DNA of 64,000 nt from Comamonas_C sp026954015 (GCA_035063785.1 JAPSFS010000007.1:62001-126000); one strand, 5' to 3'. Positions 25,125-33,628 are shown, counted from the stretch's first letter. Program-made: numbers and translations. The notes: generated from the sequence alone by a model not told the origin.

Positions 25125-28100
25125 TCAGCCGTCGAACGAGAGCCGGTAGATCAGGTCTACCGCCGAATCCACCCCCGCCTGCCCGCGCAGCGACCAGCGG
25201 CGCGAGAGTTCGTAGAAGATGAGCAGCGTGCCGCTCGCTCCGGCGATGCTGTGTTCGTACGCGGCGTACAGACGATCGGAGAGGCGCTTGCCCAGCATCA
25301 CGCTGCTGCCCGCGATGCCGTCGGCGCCGCCGCCGTTGAAGCTCAGCTCATCGAGGCCGAAACGGGACGCGAGGCTGCTGCCCTCGCGTCCGCCCAGCAG
25401 CGCGAGCGCTGCGGACTGCAGCATCGCCGCCTCGGCGCCGGTGTCGGGCGCGGCGCGGCCCAGCAGCAGCCATGCGAGCGCCTGGCTGTCCGGGAGCTGC
25501 GGCTCGGAGTACAGCCGCACGCGCGGCAGCAGCGCGCTGCCCGCCACCTGCACGCCCACGCGCTGGTCGCCGGTGTAGTTGGGGCGCAGCGCGACGATGT
25601 CCAGCGCCGGGTTGTCGGCGGCGCCGCTGAAGGTGACGAGGCCGCGCGTGATTTCGAGCTGCTGGCTGTAGGCGTGCACCGTGCCGCCTTCGGTGCGCAC
25701 GCTGCCGGTGATGCGCGGCGCCGCGGTGATCGGCCCGCTGGCGCTCACCTGAAGCGCGCCGGCCAGGCGCGTGCTGACGCCCATCCCGCTCACGCGCAGG
25801 TCGTCGCCCAGGTCGATCTGCACGCGCGCCTGGACGTCCAGCGGCGTCTTGGTGCCTGCGCTGTCTGTACGCGCGGCGGGGGTGGCAGGGGCGGGGCGGG
25901 CGAGCAGCGCGGGGGCGTCGGCGCCGCGCGCCTGGCGGCCCTCCGCGGCGTGGATGACCACATCGTCGCCGAGCGCGGGCGTGCCCTCGTCGGGCAGTTC
26001 GATGCGCGCCTGGTCCACGTGCAGGCGGCCATCGGCGTGCACGGTGCGATCATGGAGCGCGGCGTTCACGTTGCCCGAGACGGTGACTTCGCGGTCCGCG
26101 CGCACGCTGGCGCGCAGGTGGTCGAGCGTGACGGCCAGGCGCGCCTGTGCGCGCCCGTCGATCCAGCCCGCGTCGCCGCGCGCCGTGAGCAGGCCGCCCG
26201 CGCCCTGCGCGCCGGGGCCGTGCAGCGTGAATTCGTCGATCACCAGGCGCGTGCCGTCGAGCCGCGCGCGCAACTGCCCGCGTCCCAGCCGCAGGCCGTC
26301 GACCACCGAGCGCAGCGCGAGCCGCTCGGCGTTGAGCGTGCCGTGCAGCTGCGGCGCGGCGCGTGTGCCCTCGAGCCGCAGGTCGGCGGCGAGGCTGCCG
26401 CGCAGGCGCCAGCCCGGCGGCGCGAACAGCGACCAGGCGGAGATCTGCGGCAGCTCGGCGCGCACCTGGCCATGCAGCGGTGCGCTTGCGGGCCACGCCC
26501 AGCCGGTGGCGTCGGCCGCAGCCGGCGGGCGCAGCTCGGTGGTGAGCGTGGCGTCGACGCGGCCCGCGAGCGCGCTGTCCCACGCCAGGCGCGCCTGCAG
26601 CGCGGCGCCGTCGCCCGTGAGGTCGATGCGCGCCTCGCGCAGCCCGGCGGCGGCGCGGGCGGCGACGCCCGTTTCCTCGTCGGTGGTGGTGAGCGCCAGG
26701 TCGCCCGAAGCGCGCGCCAGGTGGGCGCGCAGGCGCAACTGGCGGGCGAAGGCCAGATCCCACGCGCCCTCGAACACCACGTCGCCGCCGAGGCCCGCCT
26801 GCGCGAGCGTCTCGCCCGCCAGGCGCTCGGCCCAGCGCAGCGGCAGGCCGGTGATGCGGCCCGTGCTCGTGAGCTCGCCCGCCTGCCAGCGCACGGGGCC
26901 CCACGCGAGCTGCGCGGGCGCTCCGGGCAGCGGCGCGGTGACGGCGAGGTGCCCGGCGCTGGCCGCGAGCTGCCCGCCCCCGGCGGGAGACCAGTCGATG
27001 GTGACGGGCTCGCCACTGGCGAGCTGCCAGTGGCCGTCGCCGAGCGCGGGCGCCTGCACGTCCAGTGCCAGCGTATCGATGCGCGCGCGCCAGCCCGAGG
27101 TCGCGAGTGGCGCCTGCGGCGTGGTGCGCCCGCCCTGCGCGCGCAGCCGCACGGTGAGCGCGTGCGCGCCTTGAGCGACGCGCCCGTCGGCGCTCACGGT
27201 GGCGTCGGCGAGCGATCCGTCGAGCGCGAGCGCAAGTTCGCGCAGCGCGATCGGCGCGCCGCCCTGCAGCCGCAGGTCGGCGCGCGGCGCGGCCAGGCGC
27301 GCGCGCACCTGCGGCGCGCTCCAGCCGCCGCTCCAGCGCGCATCCAGCCGCGCCTGGCCGTTGGCCTCGGCGCCCGCGAGCGCCCTCGTTGCCAGCGGCA
27401 GGCGGCGCGCCCACGCGAGCACCTGCGCGGCGTCGCCCACGTCCAGTTGCAGCGTGCCGTCGCCATGCCCGGGCCAGAGCGCCCCGTCGAGCCGCAGCGT
27501 GGCGCCGGGCAGTTGCACCGTGGCCTGCGCCTGCCCGCCCTGGGCCCGCGGCTGGATGCGCGCGCTGGCGTCGAGCCGCGCGTCGGCGGTGCGCAGCCGC
27601 AGTTGCTGCAGCGTGAGCGTCGCGTCGGCCCAGCGACCCGTGGCGGAGAGCGTCTGCAGGCGCAGCGCCTGCAGGTCGTTCGTGGCCCGCGCCTGTGCGC
27701 GTGCCTGCAACGCGCCTTCGAAGGCTATGGCCGCGCCCTCGCCGTGGGCGGTGACGCTGCCGTCCAGCGGCAGGGCCGCAAGCTGGCTGTGCAGCCCGGC
27801 GGGATCCACCCCGTCGATCTGCACGCGCACCGCCCAGCCTGCTTCGGCTGCATCGGCCGCGGCGGCGCTCGTGGGCGCGGCCCAGCGGCCGCTGGCCTGC
27901 ACGCTGCCGCCCGCGAGTTCGGCGCGCAGCGCATGGATGGTGGCCACGCCATTCGCCCAGTCGACCTGGGCGCGCAGCGTGCGCAGCGGCAGCGCGCGCT
28001 CGTCCCACGGGCCGGGCGCGGCGTTGGCGAAGTCGGCGGCCAGCGACCAGCCGGGCGTGGTGGCCAGCGGAGCGAGATCGATCTGGCCCGAGAGCGCGGT

Positions 28101-29096
28101 GCGCGGCGCGTGCGCCCAGAGCGCGCCGACGTCGAGCGCGTGCAGCCGCGCGTGCGCCTCGGGCAGCGGCTGCGCGCCCCAGGGGGTGATGCGCGCGCTG
28201 GCGTGCGCCGAGGGTGTGGCGCCGTTCGGCCGGGTTGGGGCTTGCGCGGCGGCTGGCGGCGCGAGCGCGGGGAGGTCGGGCTCGGCGCCCGTGGGCGCAG
28301 CCTGCACGTCGGCCTGCGCCTGCAGCGCGGTGATCGGGCCGCGCAGCGTCGCGCGCAGCGTGAGCGGCACGGCGGCCCCAGCCTGCGGCACCGGCGCGAC
28401 CCAGGCACCGGCAAGCGCCAGGTCGAGCCGCATCGGTGCGCGCGCCTGCAGCAGCGCGCGCGCGCGGTAGTGGCCGCCTTCGATTTCGGCGTGGTCGATG
28501 TCGAGCTGGTGGTGTGTGCCGTCGAACGCATAGCGCCCCGCAAGCCGCGCCAGCGTGTACGCGGGCGGCCCGGCCCAGCGCAGCTCGTCCACGCGCAGCG
28601 ACGCCACGCGCAGCTTGAGCGGCAGCGCGAGCGACTCCGGCGGCCCGGCCGAGGGCGGCGTGGGCGCGCGGTGGTCTTCGATCGTGATGCGCCGCGCCGC
28701 GAGCGTGTCGATCTGCAGGCGGCCCGCGAGCAGCGCGCGCGGGCTCCAGCGCAGCGCGGCGTCCTGCACCTCGACGCGCAGCCCATCCTGCTCCCATGTG
28801 AGCGTGCCGATGGTGCCGCCGCCCAGCAGCGCGCCGCTGACCTGCTCGGCCACGAGCGGCTGGCGCGCGCCCACCCATTGCAGCGTGCGCTGCAGCGAGC
28901 CCGCGCTGCCCGCCCAGATCCAGAGCGCGCCCAGCGCCGCCGCCGCGAGCGCCGACAGGGCGCCCAGCACCAGCAGCGCGCGCTGGCGCACCATGGTTTT
29001 GGAGTCAAATCGGCCGCTGGCGATTGCCGGGCGAGCGCTGGCAGCTACGGAATCAGGAGTTTCCGGCGCAGCGGGTGCGGGGGTGTGCCTGGTCAT
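25125..29096 (-). CDS. tamB: Translocation and assembly module protein TamB
   Basis: A very large protein (1323 residues) with one N-terminal membrane anchor (ALLVLGALSALAAAALGALW, about 40-59), a long beta-rich body of AsmA/DUF490 type, and the conserved TamB C-terminal domain (about the last 350 residues, including LDIVALRPNYTGDQRVGVQV). It spans the periplasm from the inner membrane and works with the Omp85 protein TamA in outer-membrane assembly or lipid transport. Its ATG at 29096 overlaps the TGA of tamA (TGATG). About 23 codons before the anchor come from a dispersed repeat; ATG at 28994 is an alternative start that would exclude it. Confidence 0.9.
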   Translation of the reverse strand: MTRHTPAPAAPETPDSVAASARPAIASGRFDSKTMVRQRALLVLGALSALAAAALGALWIWAGSAGSLQRTLQWVGARQPLVAEQVSGALLGGGTIGTLTWEQDGLRVEVQDAALRWSPRALLAGRLQIDTLAARRITIEDHRAPTPPSAGPPESLALPLKLRVASLRVDELRWAGPPAYTLARLAGRYAFDGTHHQLDIDHAEIEGGHYRARALLQARAPMRLDLALAGAWVAPVPQAGAAVPLTLRATLRGPITALQAQADVQAAPTGAEPDLPALAPPAAAQAPTRPNGATPSAHASARITPWGAQPLPEAHARLHALDVGALWAHAPRTALSGQIDLAPLATTPGWSLAADFANAAPGPWDERALPLRTLRAQVDWANGVATIHALRAELAGGSVQASGRWAAPTSAAAADAAEAGWAVRVQIDGVDPAGLHSQLAALPLDGSVTAHGEGAAIAFEGALQARAQARATNDLQALRLQTLSATGRWADATLTLQQLRLRTADARLDASARIQPRAQGGQAQATVQLPGATLRLDGALWPGHGDGTLQLDVGDAAQVLAWARRLPLATRALAGAEANGQARLDARWSGGWSAPQVRARLAAPRADLRLQGGAPIALRELALALDGSLADATVSADGRVAQGAHALTVRLRAQGGRTTPQAPLATSGWRARIDTLALDVQAPALGDGHWQLASGEPVTIDWSPAGGGQLAASAGHLAVTAPLPGAPAQLAWGPVRWQAGELTSTGRITGLPLRWAERLAGETLAQAGLGGDVVFEGAWDLAFARQLRLRAHLARASGDLALTTTDEETGVAARAAAGLREARIDLTGDGAALQARLAWDSALAGRVDATLTTELRPPAAADATGWAWPASAPLHGQVRAELPQISAWSLFAPPGWRLRGSLAADLRLEGTRAAPQLHGTLNAERLALRSVVDGLRLGRGQLRARLDGTRLVIDEFTLHGPGAQGAGGLLTARGDAGWIDGRAQARLAVTLDHLRASVRADREVTVSGNVNAALHDRTVHADGRLHVDQARIELPDEGTPALGDDVVIHAAEGRQARGADAPALLARPAPATPAARTDSAGTKTPLDVQARVQIDLGDDLRVSGMGVSTRLAGALQVSASGPITAAPRITGSVRTEGGTVHAYSQQLEITRGLVTFSGAADNPALDIVALRPNYTGDQRVGVQVAGSALLPRVRLYSEPQLPDSQALAWLLLGRAAPDTGAEAAMLQSAALALLGGREGSSLASRFGLDELSFNGGGADGIAGSSVMLGKRLSDRLYAAYEHSIAGASGTLLIFYELSRRWSLRGQAGVDSAVDLIYRLSFDG
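28996..29063 (-). repeat. Dispersed REP-like hairpin repeat, copy 3, inside tamB
   Basis: The minus strand reads ACTCCTGATTCCGTAGCTGC, then CAGCGCTCGCCCGGCAATCG and TTTGACTCCAAAA, matching the other copies over more than 60 bp. It is in frame with tamB and encodes about residues 12-34. Confidence 0.85.
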
Positions 29097-30997
29097 CAGA
29101 AGACGAAGCCCACGTTCATGTGCAGCCGCCACTGGTGCGGCGTGAAGCCGTGCGCCACGTCGATCTGCATCGGCCCCACGGGCGTGAGCAGGCGCACGCC
29201 GGTGCCCACGCCCCAGCGCGCGCGCAGGTTGCCCACATGGTTGGCGACGCTGCCCACGTCGATGAAGAGCGTGTGCTCCAGCAGCCCCGGAAAGCGCTCC
29301 TGCAGGATGGGGCGCTGCCATTCGGCGCTGCCTACCGCCATGTAGCGGCCGGGGCCGACGAGGTTGCTGCCCACGTCGATGCCGATGCTGCGGTAGCCGT
29401 AGCCGCGCACCGTGGTGTCGCCGCCGGTGCGAAACAGGTAGGTGCCGGGCAGGCGCGCGCTGCTTCCCGCAAGCACGGCGCCCGCCTCGGCGCGCAGCGC
29501 CAGACGGCTCGCTCCCGTGCCCAGTGGCACGAAGCCGAGCCAGCGCCCGACGGCGCGCGTGAAGGGCTGGCGTGGCCCCACGGTGGTCACGCCCGCGCCC
29601 AGCTCGAAGCCCAGCCCGTAGCCGCGCGTGGGCGACTGCATGTGGTCGAAGTGCCGCGCCGTCCACGCCATGTTGGCGCTGATCGCCGCGCCGTCGCCCA
29701 GCAGCGCGTCGGGCACCGGCGCGGCGCCCGAACCGGTGACGGTGGCATGGTCGTATTGCACGTAAAAGTGGCGATCGTAGTGCTCGGTGTTCTGGATGCG
29801 GCCGGCGCGCAGCGTCTTGGACAGCGTGTTGAGCGTGCCATCGTCCTGCCGCATGTACCGCGCCAGGCCCGCCCAGCGCCAGCCGCCGGCGTCGGGCAGC
29901 GAGCTGAATTCGGTCTGCAGCAGCGGCGTCTTGCGGTCGAGCTGCAGGCGCGTGTCGGCGCGCCACGTCGTGCCGAACGCGGTGTTGTGGCGGTGCTCCA
30001 GCGTCAGGCGCGGGCCGGCGTCGGTGCTGTAGCCCACGCCCAGCTGCACCTTCTGGCGCCTGGCTTCGGTGACGCTGTAGGTCACGGGCGTGGCCGCCGG
30101 GTCGCCGTCGGGGTCGATCGCGATGTAGGCCGAGTCGTAGTAGCCGCTGCCGGCCAGGCGCTGCTGGGCATCGACCAGCTTCTTCTGGTCGTACACGTCG
30201 CCGGGCTTGAGCCACGACAGGCGCTCGGCCAGCTCGCCCGGGTAGCGGCGCGCGCCCTCGACCCGCGCGGGGCCGAGGTAAAACGGCGGGCCCGAGTCCA
30301 GCGTCAGGCCCAGCCGCGCCTCGTGCGTGGGGGCGTCCACGTCGGCTTGGCTGCGCGCGATGCGCCCGCGCGGGTAGCGCTGCTCCACCAGCTGGCGCAG
30401 CGCGCCGGTCTTGGCGCCGGCCCAGCCGTCCTGCGTGAAGCGCTGGCCCGGCCCCAATCGCCAGCCGCCGCGGATCGCCTCGCGCTGCGCCTGGGCGGCG
30501 GCATCGTCCGACGTGGCGATGTCGCCCGCAAAGCCCACGTCCACCGCCGTCACCGTGGTCGCCGGGCCGGGGTCGATGGCGATCACGATCACCGGCGGGC
30601 CTGCACCTGCGCTCTCACCCGCGCCCTCGCGGCGCACGCGCACATCGGGCGAGAAGTAGCCCTCGGTGGCCAGCAGCTTGCGCGCATCCTGCGCGCCCAG
30701 CGCCATCAGGCGCGCGAGTTCGGTGTCGTCCAGGTCGCTGACGCTGCGGTAGCGCGGCAGCACGCCGTGGCGCTCGATGAGTGCGCGCAGGTCTTTGTCC
30801 TCGGCTTCGACGCGCAGCGTGAAGGCCGGCGCGGCGTTGCTGCGCGCGCTAGCGCGCCGGTTTGGGGCGGGCGGCGCGTCGGCCTGCGGCTCGGCGGGGC
30901 CGGAGAGCGTGGCGCAGCCGCCGAGCAGCAGGGCCAGCGCCAGCAGCAGCGGCGCACGCGCCCGGGAAACGGCGTTGAAAATCGGTGCGCGGAACAC
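29096..30997 (-). CDS. tamA: Outer-membrane assembly protein TamA (Omp85 family)
   Basis: A 633-residue Omp85 protein: N-terminal export signal, POTRA-type domains in the first half, then a 16-strand barrel ending in a terminal Phe (HMNVGFVF), the usual beta-signal. The barrel segment TTVRGYGYRSIG matches the conserved VRG(F/Y) loop-6 motif. The signal region ends LALLLGGCATLSG, a lipobox-like LGGC, which is unusual for an Omp85 barrel. The gene is upstream of and coupled to tamB, the standard pair for assembling autotransporters and other outer-membrane proteins. Confidence 0.9.
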   Translation of the reverse strand: MFRAPIFNAVSRARAPLLLALALLLGGCATLSGPAEPQADAPPAPNRRASARSNAAPAFTLRVEAEDKDLRALIERHGVLPRYRSVSDLDDTELARLMALGAQDARKLLATEGYFSPDVRVRREGAGESAGAGPPVIVIAIDPGPATTVTAVDVGFAGDIATSDDAAAQAQREAIRGGWRLGPGQRFTQDGWAGAKTGALRQLVEQRYPRGRIARSQADVDAPTHEARLGLTLDSGPPFYLGPARVEGARRYPGELAERLSWLKPGDVYDQKKLVDAQQRLAGSGYYDSAYIAIDPDGDPAATPVTYSVTEARRQKVQLGVGYSTDAGPRLTLEHRHNTAFGTTWRADTRLQLDRKTPLLQTEFSSLPDAGGWRWAGLARYMRQDDGTLNTLSKTLRAGRIQNTEHYDRHFYVQYDHATVTGSGAAPVPDALLGDGAAISANMAWTARHFDHMQSPTRGYGLGFELGAGVTTVGPRQPFTRAVGRWLGFVPLGTGASRLALRAEAGAVLAGSSARLPGTYLFRTGGDTTVRGYGYRSIGIDVGSNLVGPGRYMAVGSAEWQRPILQERFPGLLEHTLFIDVGSVANHVGNLRARWGVGTGVRLLTPVGPMQIDVAHGFTPHQWRLHMNVGFVF

Positions 30998-31057
30998 CGG
31001 CCCAGTTTATCGGCCCGGACGCGGGCGCCGTGAGCACTTGTTCGGCGCGGGGGATTT

Positions 31058-31123
31058 TTGAATCAAATTGGGCTCTGGCACTTGATGGGCAAGCGCTGGC
31101 AGCTATTGATTGAGTAGTTTATC
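31058..31123 (-). repeat. Dispersed REP-like hairpin repeat, copy 4 (best preserved)
   Basis: The minus strand gives the fullest copy: AAACTACTCAATCAATAGCT, GCCAGCGCTTGCCCATCAAG and TGCCAGAGCCCAATTTGATT in succession. Its left edge is the C-terminus and stop codon of the WYL regulator gene. Confidence 0.9.
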
Positions 31124-31825
31124 GGCGCGCTGCGATGGCGGCGGCCGGCGCTCGCGCAGGCGGCGCAGCAGCTCGGCCAGGGTCTTGCCGGGCTCGTCGG
31201 CAAAGCGCTCGTCCAGCACCTGCGCGGCGTCGATGCGGTCGATGCGAAAGCTGCGGAAGTCGCCGCGCAGCTCGCACCACGCGGCCAGCGTCCACACCTG
31301 GCCCCAGTAGAAGCACCCCAGCGGCCGCACGGTGCGCTGCGACGGCGCGTCCTGCAGGTCGCGGTAGTCCAGGCGCAGCTTGTGGCGCGACTGCACCGCC
31401 TCGCGCAGCGTCTGCAGGCGCTGGCGCGCCGCTTCGTCCAGGAACACCGGCGGCGCGTACAGCGCCAGCGACTCGGCCGAGGCGCGCGCCGCCGGCGGCA
31501 GCACCGAGAGGATCTTGCCCAAAGCGCCCTCCACGTCGCCCGCCATGCCCGCATCCAGCCAGCTCTGCGCCAACCGCGCGGCGGCCACCAGGGCGCGCGC
31601 CTCGTCCTGCGTGAACATCAGCGGCGGCAGCTCGAAGCCCGCGCCCAGCCGGTAGCCGATGCCGGCCTCGCCCTCGATCGGCACGCCCTGGCGCTGCAGG
31701 TCGGCCACGTCGCGGTACACCGTGCGCTGCGACACCTCCAGCCGACGCGCCAGGAAGGCCGCCGTGGTGAGCCGCCGCCCGCGGATGAGCTGCACGATCT
31801 GGAACAGGCGGTCGGCACGGCGCAT
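31103..31825 (-). CDS. HTH/WYL-domain transcriptional regulator (YafY type)
   Basis: A 240-residue DeoR-like regulator: an N-terminal winged helix (FLARRLEVSQRTVYRDVADL, about 24-43), the GIGYRL wing, and a C-terminal WYL domain including LAAWCELRGDFRSFRIDRI. WYL domains sense small ligands or nucleic acid and control the attached DNA-binding domain. It lies 95 bp after the VOC gene on the same strand and very probably regulates that operon through the palindrome at 32341-32366. Its last six codons (DKLLNQ) and its TAG are provided by a dispersed repeat. Confidence 0.88.
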   Translation of the reverse strand: MRRADRLFQIVQLIRGRRLTTAAFLARRLEVSQRTVYRDVADLQRQGVPIEGEAGIGYRLGAGFELPPLMFTQDEARALVAAARLAQSWLDAGMAGDVEGALGKILSVLPPAARASAESLALYAPPVFLDEAARQRLQTLREAVQSRHKLRLDYRDLQDAPSQRTVRPLGCFYWGQVWTLAAWCELRGDFRSFRIDRIDAAQVLDERFADEPGKTLAELLRRLRERRPPPSQRADKLLNQ

Positions 31826-31920
31826 GGGGGTGATTCTCGTTCGGCCGCGCGGCGTCCGGCATGCCTGACGAGTCTGGTGCGCGGCAGGCGATGGCGGGCG
31901 TGTGCATGGCCGTCGCCGCC

Positions 31921-32292
31921 TCAGTCGGCGGCGTGCAGGCCGACCACGTTGCCGTCCATGTCCGCGACGTGGGCGAAATAGCCGATGCCCGGCGCGATCA
32001 GGGTGCGCGGGGTCACCACGCGGCCGCCCGCGGCCTGGGCGCGGTCGAGTGCGGTCTGCACGCTGGGCGCGCTGTCCAGGTAGATCATCACGCCACCCGG
32101 CGCGGCGTGGTGGCCGTCGCGCTGCACCAGGCAGCCACCGGCGCCCGGCCTGTCGTGGGCGAACACGGCCATGTGCTCGCCGCCCATGTCCTGCGGGCCC
32201 TGCATGGGCCGGCCGAGCAGGGTCTCGTAAAAGCGCTGCGCGGCGGCCAGGTCGCGCACGGGGATCTCGAACCAGGTGCTGGCGTTCTGCAT
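31921..32292 (-). CDS. VOC-family (glyoxalase/bleomycin-resistance fold) protein
   Basis: A 123-residue protein with two beta-alpha-beta-beta-beta modules of the vicinal-oxygen-chelate superfamily. It opens with WFEIPVRDLAAAQRFYETLL and ends with FAHVADMDGNVVGLH, where the Glu metal ligand common at the end of the second module is replaced by Val (GNVVGLH; many relatives have GN-x-E/I-GL). Many paired WYL-regulated VOC proteins are of this type and have unknown substrates. The start has AAGGAG upstream. It is the first gene of a two-gene operon with the WYL regulator. Confidence 0.85.
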   Translation of the reverse strand: MQNASTWFEIPVRDLAAAQRFYETLLGRPMQGPQDMGGEHMAVFAHDRPGAGGCLVQRDGHHAAPGGVMIYLDSAPSVQTALDRAQAAGGRVVTPRTLIAPGIGYFAHVADMDGNVVGLHAAD

Positions 32293-32340
32293 GAGGGGCT
32301 CCTTGAGGGGAAGGTTGAGGAACCCCGATGCTGCGCGCCC

Positions 32341-32366
32341 GCTGCTGACAGCGTGCTGTCAGCAGC
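32341..32366. promoter_or_regulatory. Perfect 12-bp inverted repeat, likely operator of the VOC/WYL operon
   Basis: GCTGCTGACAGC, two bases, then its exact reverse complement GCTGTCAGCAGC. It lies 49-74 bases upstream of the VOC start codon and directly downstream of a good -35/-10 pair, so it would cover the transcription start. The co-transcribed WYL regulator is the obvious candidate to bind it (inference). Confidence 0.75.
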
Positions 32367-32371
32367 GTGGA

Positions 32372-32400
32372 AATATCGATCGAATGGGTCGCCAGGTCAA
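32372..32400 (-). promoter_or_regulatory. Predicted sigma70-type promoter of the VOC/WYL operon
   Basis: On the minus strand TTGACC (32400-32395) is followed after 17 bases by GATATT (32377-32372). The 12-bp palindrome begins five bases further on. The -35 box falls inside the edge of a dispersed repeat. Confidence 0.55.
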
Positions 32401-32430
32401 TCGGGACCGGCGCTGGCAGCTCTTATTTGG
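32385..32430 (-). repeat. Dispersed REP-like repeat, copy 5 (partial)
   Basis: The minus strand reads AGAGCTGCCAGCGCCGGTCC then CGATTGACC, a shortened copy with the second hairpin arm lost. It starts at the stop codon of the VWA protein gene. Confidence 0.65.
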
Positions 32431-33610
32431 AGAGCATCCGCATCGCATCTTCCAGCCCCTTGAGCGTCAGCGGGAACATGCGCTGGCCCATCAGCTGCTG
32501 GACGATGGCGATGCTCTGGCGGTACTGCCACACGCCCTGCGGCTCGGGGTTGATCCAGGCGAACTTGGGGAAGGCGTGCGTCAGGCGCTGCAGCCATTCG
32601 GCGCCGGGCTCCTCGTTGTTGTATTCGACGCTGCCACCGGGCTGCAGGATTTCGTAGGGGCTCATGGTCGCGTCGCCGACGAAGATGAGCTTGTAGTCCT
32701 TGTTGTACTTGCGGATGATGTCCCAGGTCGGGAATTTCTCGGCAAAGCGGCGGCGGTTGTTCTTCCACATGAAGTCGTAGACGCAGTTGTGGAAGTAGTA
32801 GAACTCCAGGTGCTTGAGCTCGGCCTTGCTGGCCGAGAACAGCTCCTCGACGCGCTGGATGTGCTCGTCCATGGTGCCGCCCACGTCCATCAGCAGCAGC
32901 ACCTTCACGTTGTTGTGGCGCTCGGGCACCATGCGGATGTCCAGCCAGCCGGCGTTGGCCGCCGTGCTGCGAATGGTGTCGGGCAAGTCCAGTTCGAGTT
33001 CGTTGCCCTCGCGCGCGAACTTGCGCAGGCGCCGCAGCGCCACCTTGATGTTGCGCGTGCCCAGCTCCTGCTGGTCGTCGTAGTCGCGGTAGGCGCGCTG
33101 CTCCCACACCTTCACCGCGCTTCGGTTCTTGCCAGCACCGCCGATGCGCACGCCCTGCGGGTTGTAGCCGCCGTGGCCGAAGGGGCTGGTGCCGCCCGTG
33201 CCTATCCACTTGCTGCCGCCTTCGTGGCGCTCCTTCTGCTCCTGCAGGCGCTTCCGGAGCGTTTCCATGAGCTCGTCCCAGCCCATTTTCTGGATGGCGG
33301 CCTTCTGCTCGGGCGTGAGCTCGCGCTCGAGCATCTGGCGCAGCCAGTCGGCGGGTATCTCGCGCGTGAAGTCCGCCAGCAGCTCCACGCCGTGGAAGTA
33401 CGCCGCGAACGCCCGGTCGAACTTGTCGAAGTGCTTCTCGTCCTTCACGAGCACGGTGCGCGCGAGGTAGTAGAAGTCGTCGATGCTCCACGCGCTCTCG
33501 CTGCGCGGGCCGACCACGCCCGCCTGCAGCGCTTCCAGCAGCCCGAGAAATTCCTTGACCGAGACCGGGAGCTTGGCGGCGCGCAGGGTGTAGAAGAAGT
33601 CGATCAGCAT
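32423..33610 (-). CDS. VWA-domain protein, CoxE-like
   Basis: A 395-residue cytoplasmic protein. The N-terminal half matches CoxE/YehP-like proteins (FFYTLRAAKLPVSVKEFLGL). The C-terminal half is a von Willebrand A domain whose metal-binding (MIDAS) motif at about 241 is DVGGTMD rather than the usual DxSxS. Such proteins act with MoxR-type AAA+ ATPases, here encoded three genes upstream in the same operon, as chaperones for assembling or activating a metalloenzyme or membrane complex. The client is not in the operon. Gaps to the next genes are 18, 3 and 10 bp. Confidence 0.85.
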   Translation of the reverse strand: MLIDFFYTLRAAKLPVSVKEFLGLLEALQAGVVGPRSESAWSIDDFYYLARTVLVKDEKHFDKFDRAFAAYFHGVELLADFTREIPADWLRQMLERELTPEQKAAIQKMGWDELMETLRKRLQEQKERHEGGSKWIGTGGTSPFGHGGYNPQGVRIGGAGKNRSAVKVWEQRAYRDYDDQQELGTRNIKVALRRLRKFAREGNELELDLPDTIRSTAANAGWLDIRMVPERHNNVKVLLLMDVGGTMDEHIQRVEELFSASKAELKHLEFYYFHNCVYDFMWKNNRRRFAEKFPTWDIIRKYNKDYKLIFVGDATMSPYEILQPGGSVEYNNEEPGAEWLQRLTHAFPKFAWINPEPQGVWQYRQSIAIVQQLMGQRMFPLTLKGLEDAMRMLSK

Positions 33611-33628
33611 CCAGACCGTCCTCGGTGC

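Noticed and set aside
25035..29345. A + strand open frame of over 1400 codons opposite tamB
   Set aside because: The predicted protein is Arg/Ala/Gly low-complexity with no domain; it is the antisense shadow of tamB in a high-GC genome.
25125..30215. One minus-strand open frame of nearly 1700 codons spanning tamB and upstream
   Set aside because: Only the part from 29096 is TamB; the extension is a shadow of the tamA coding strand in another frame, caused by very high GC at third positions. tamA itself has clear Omp85 features.
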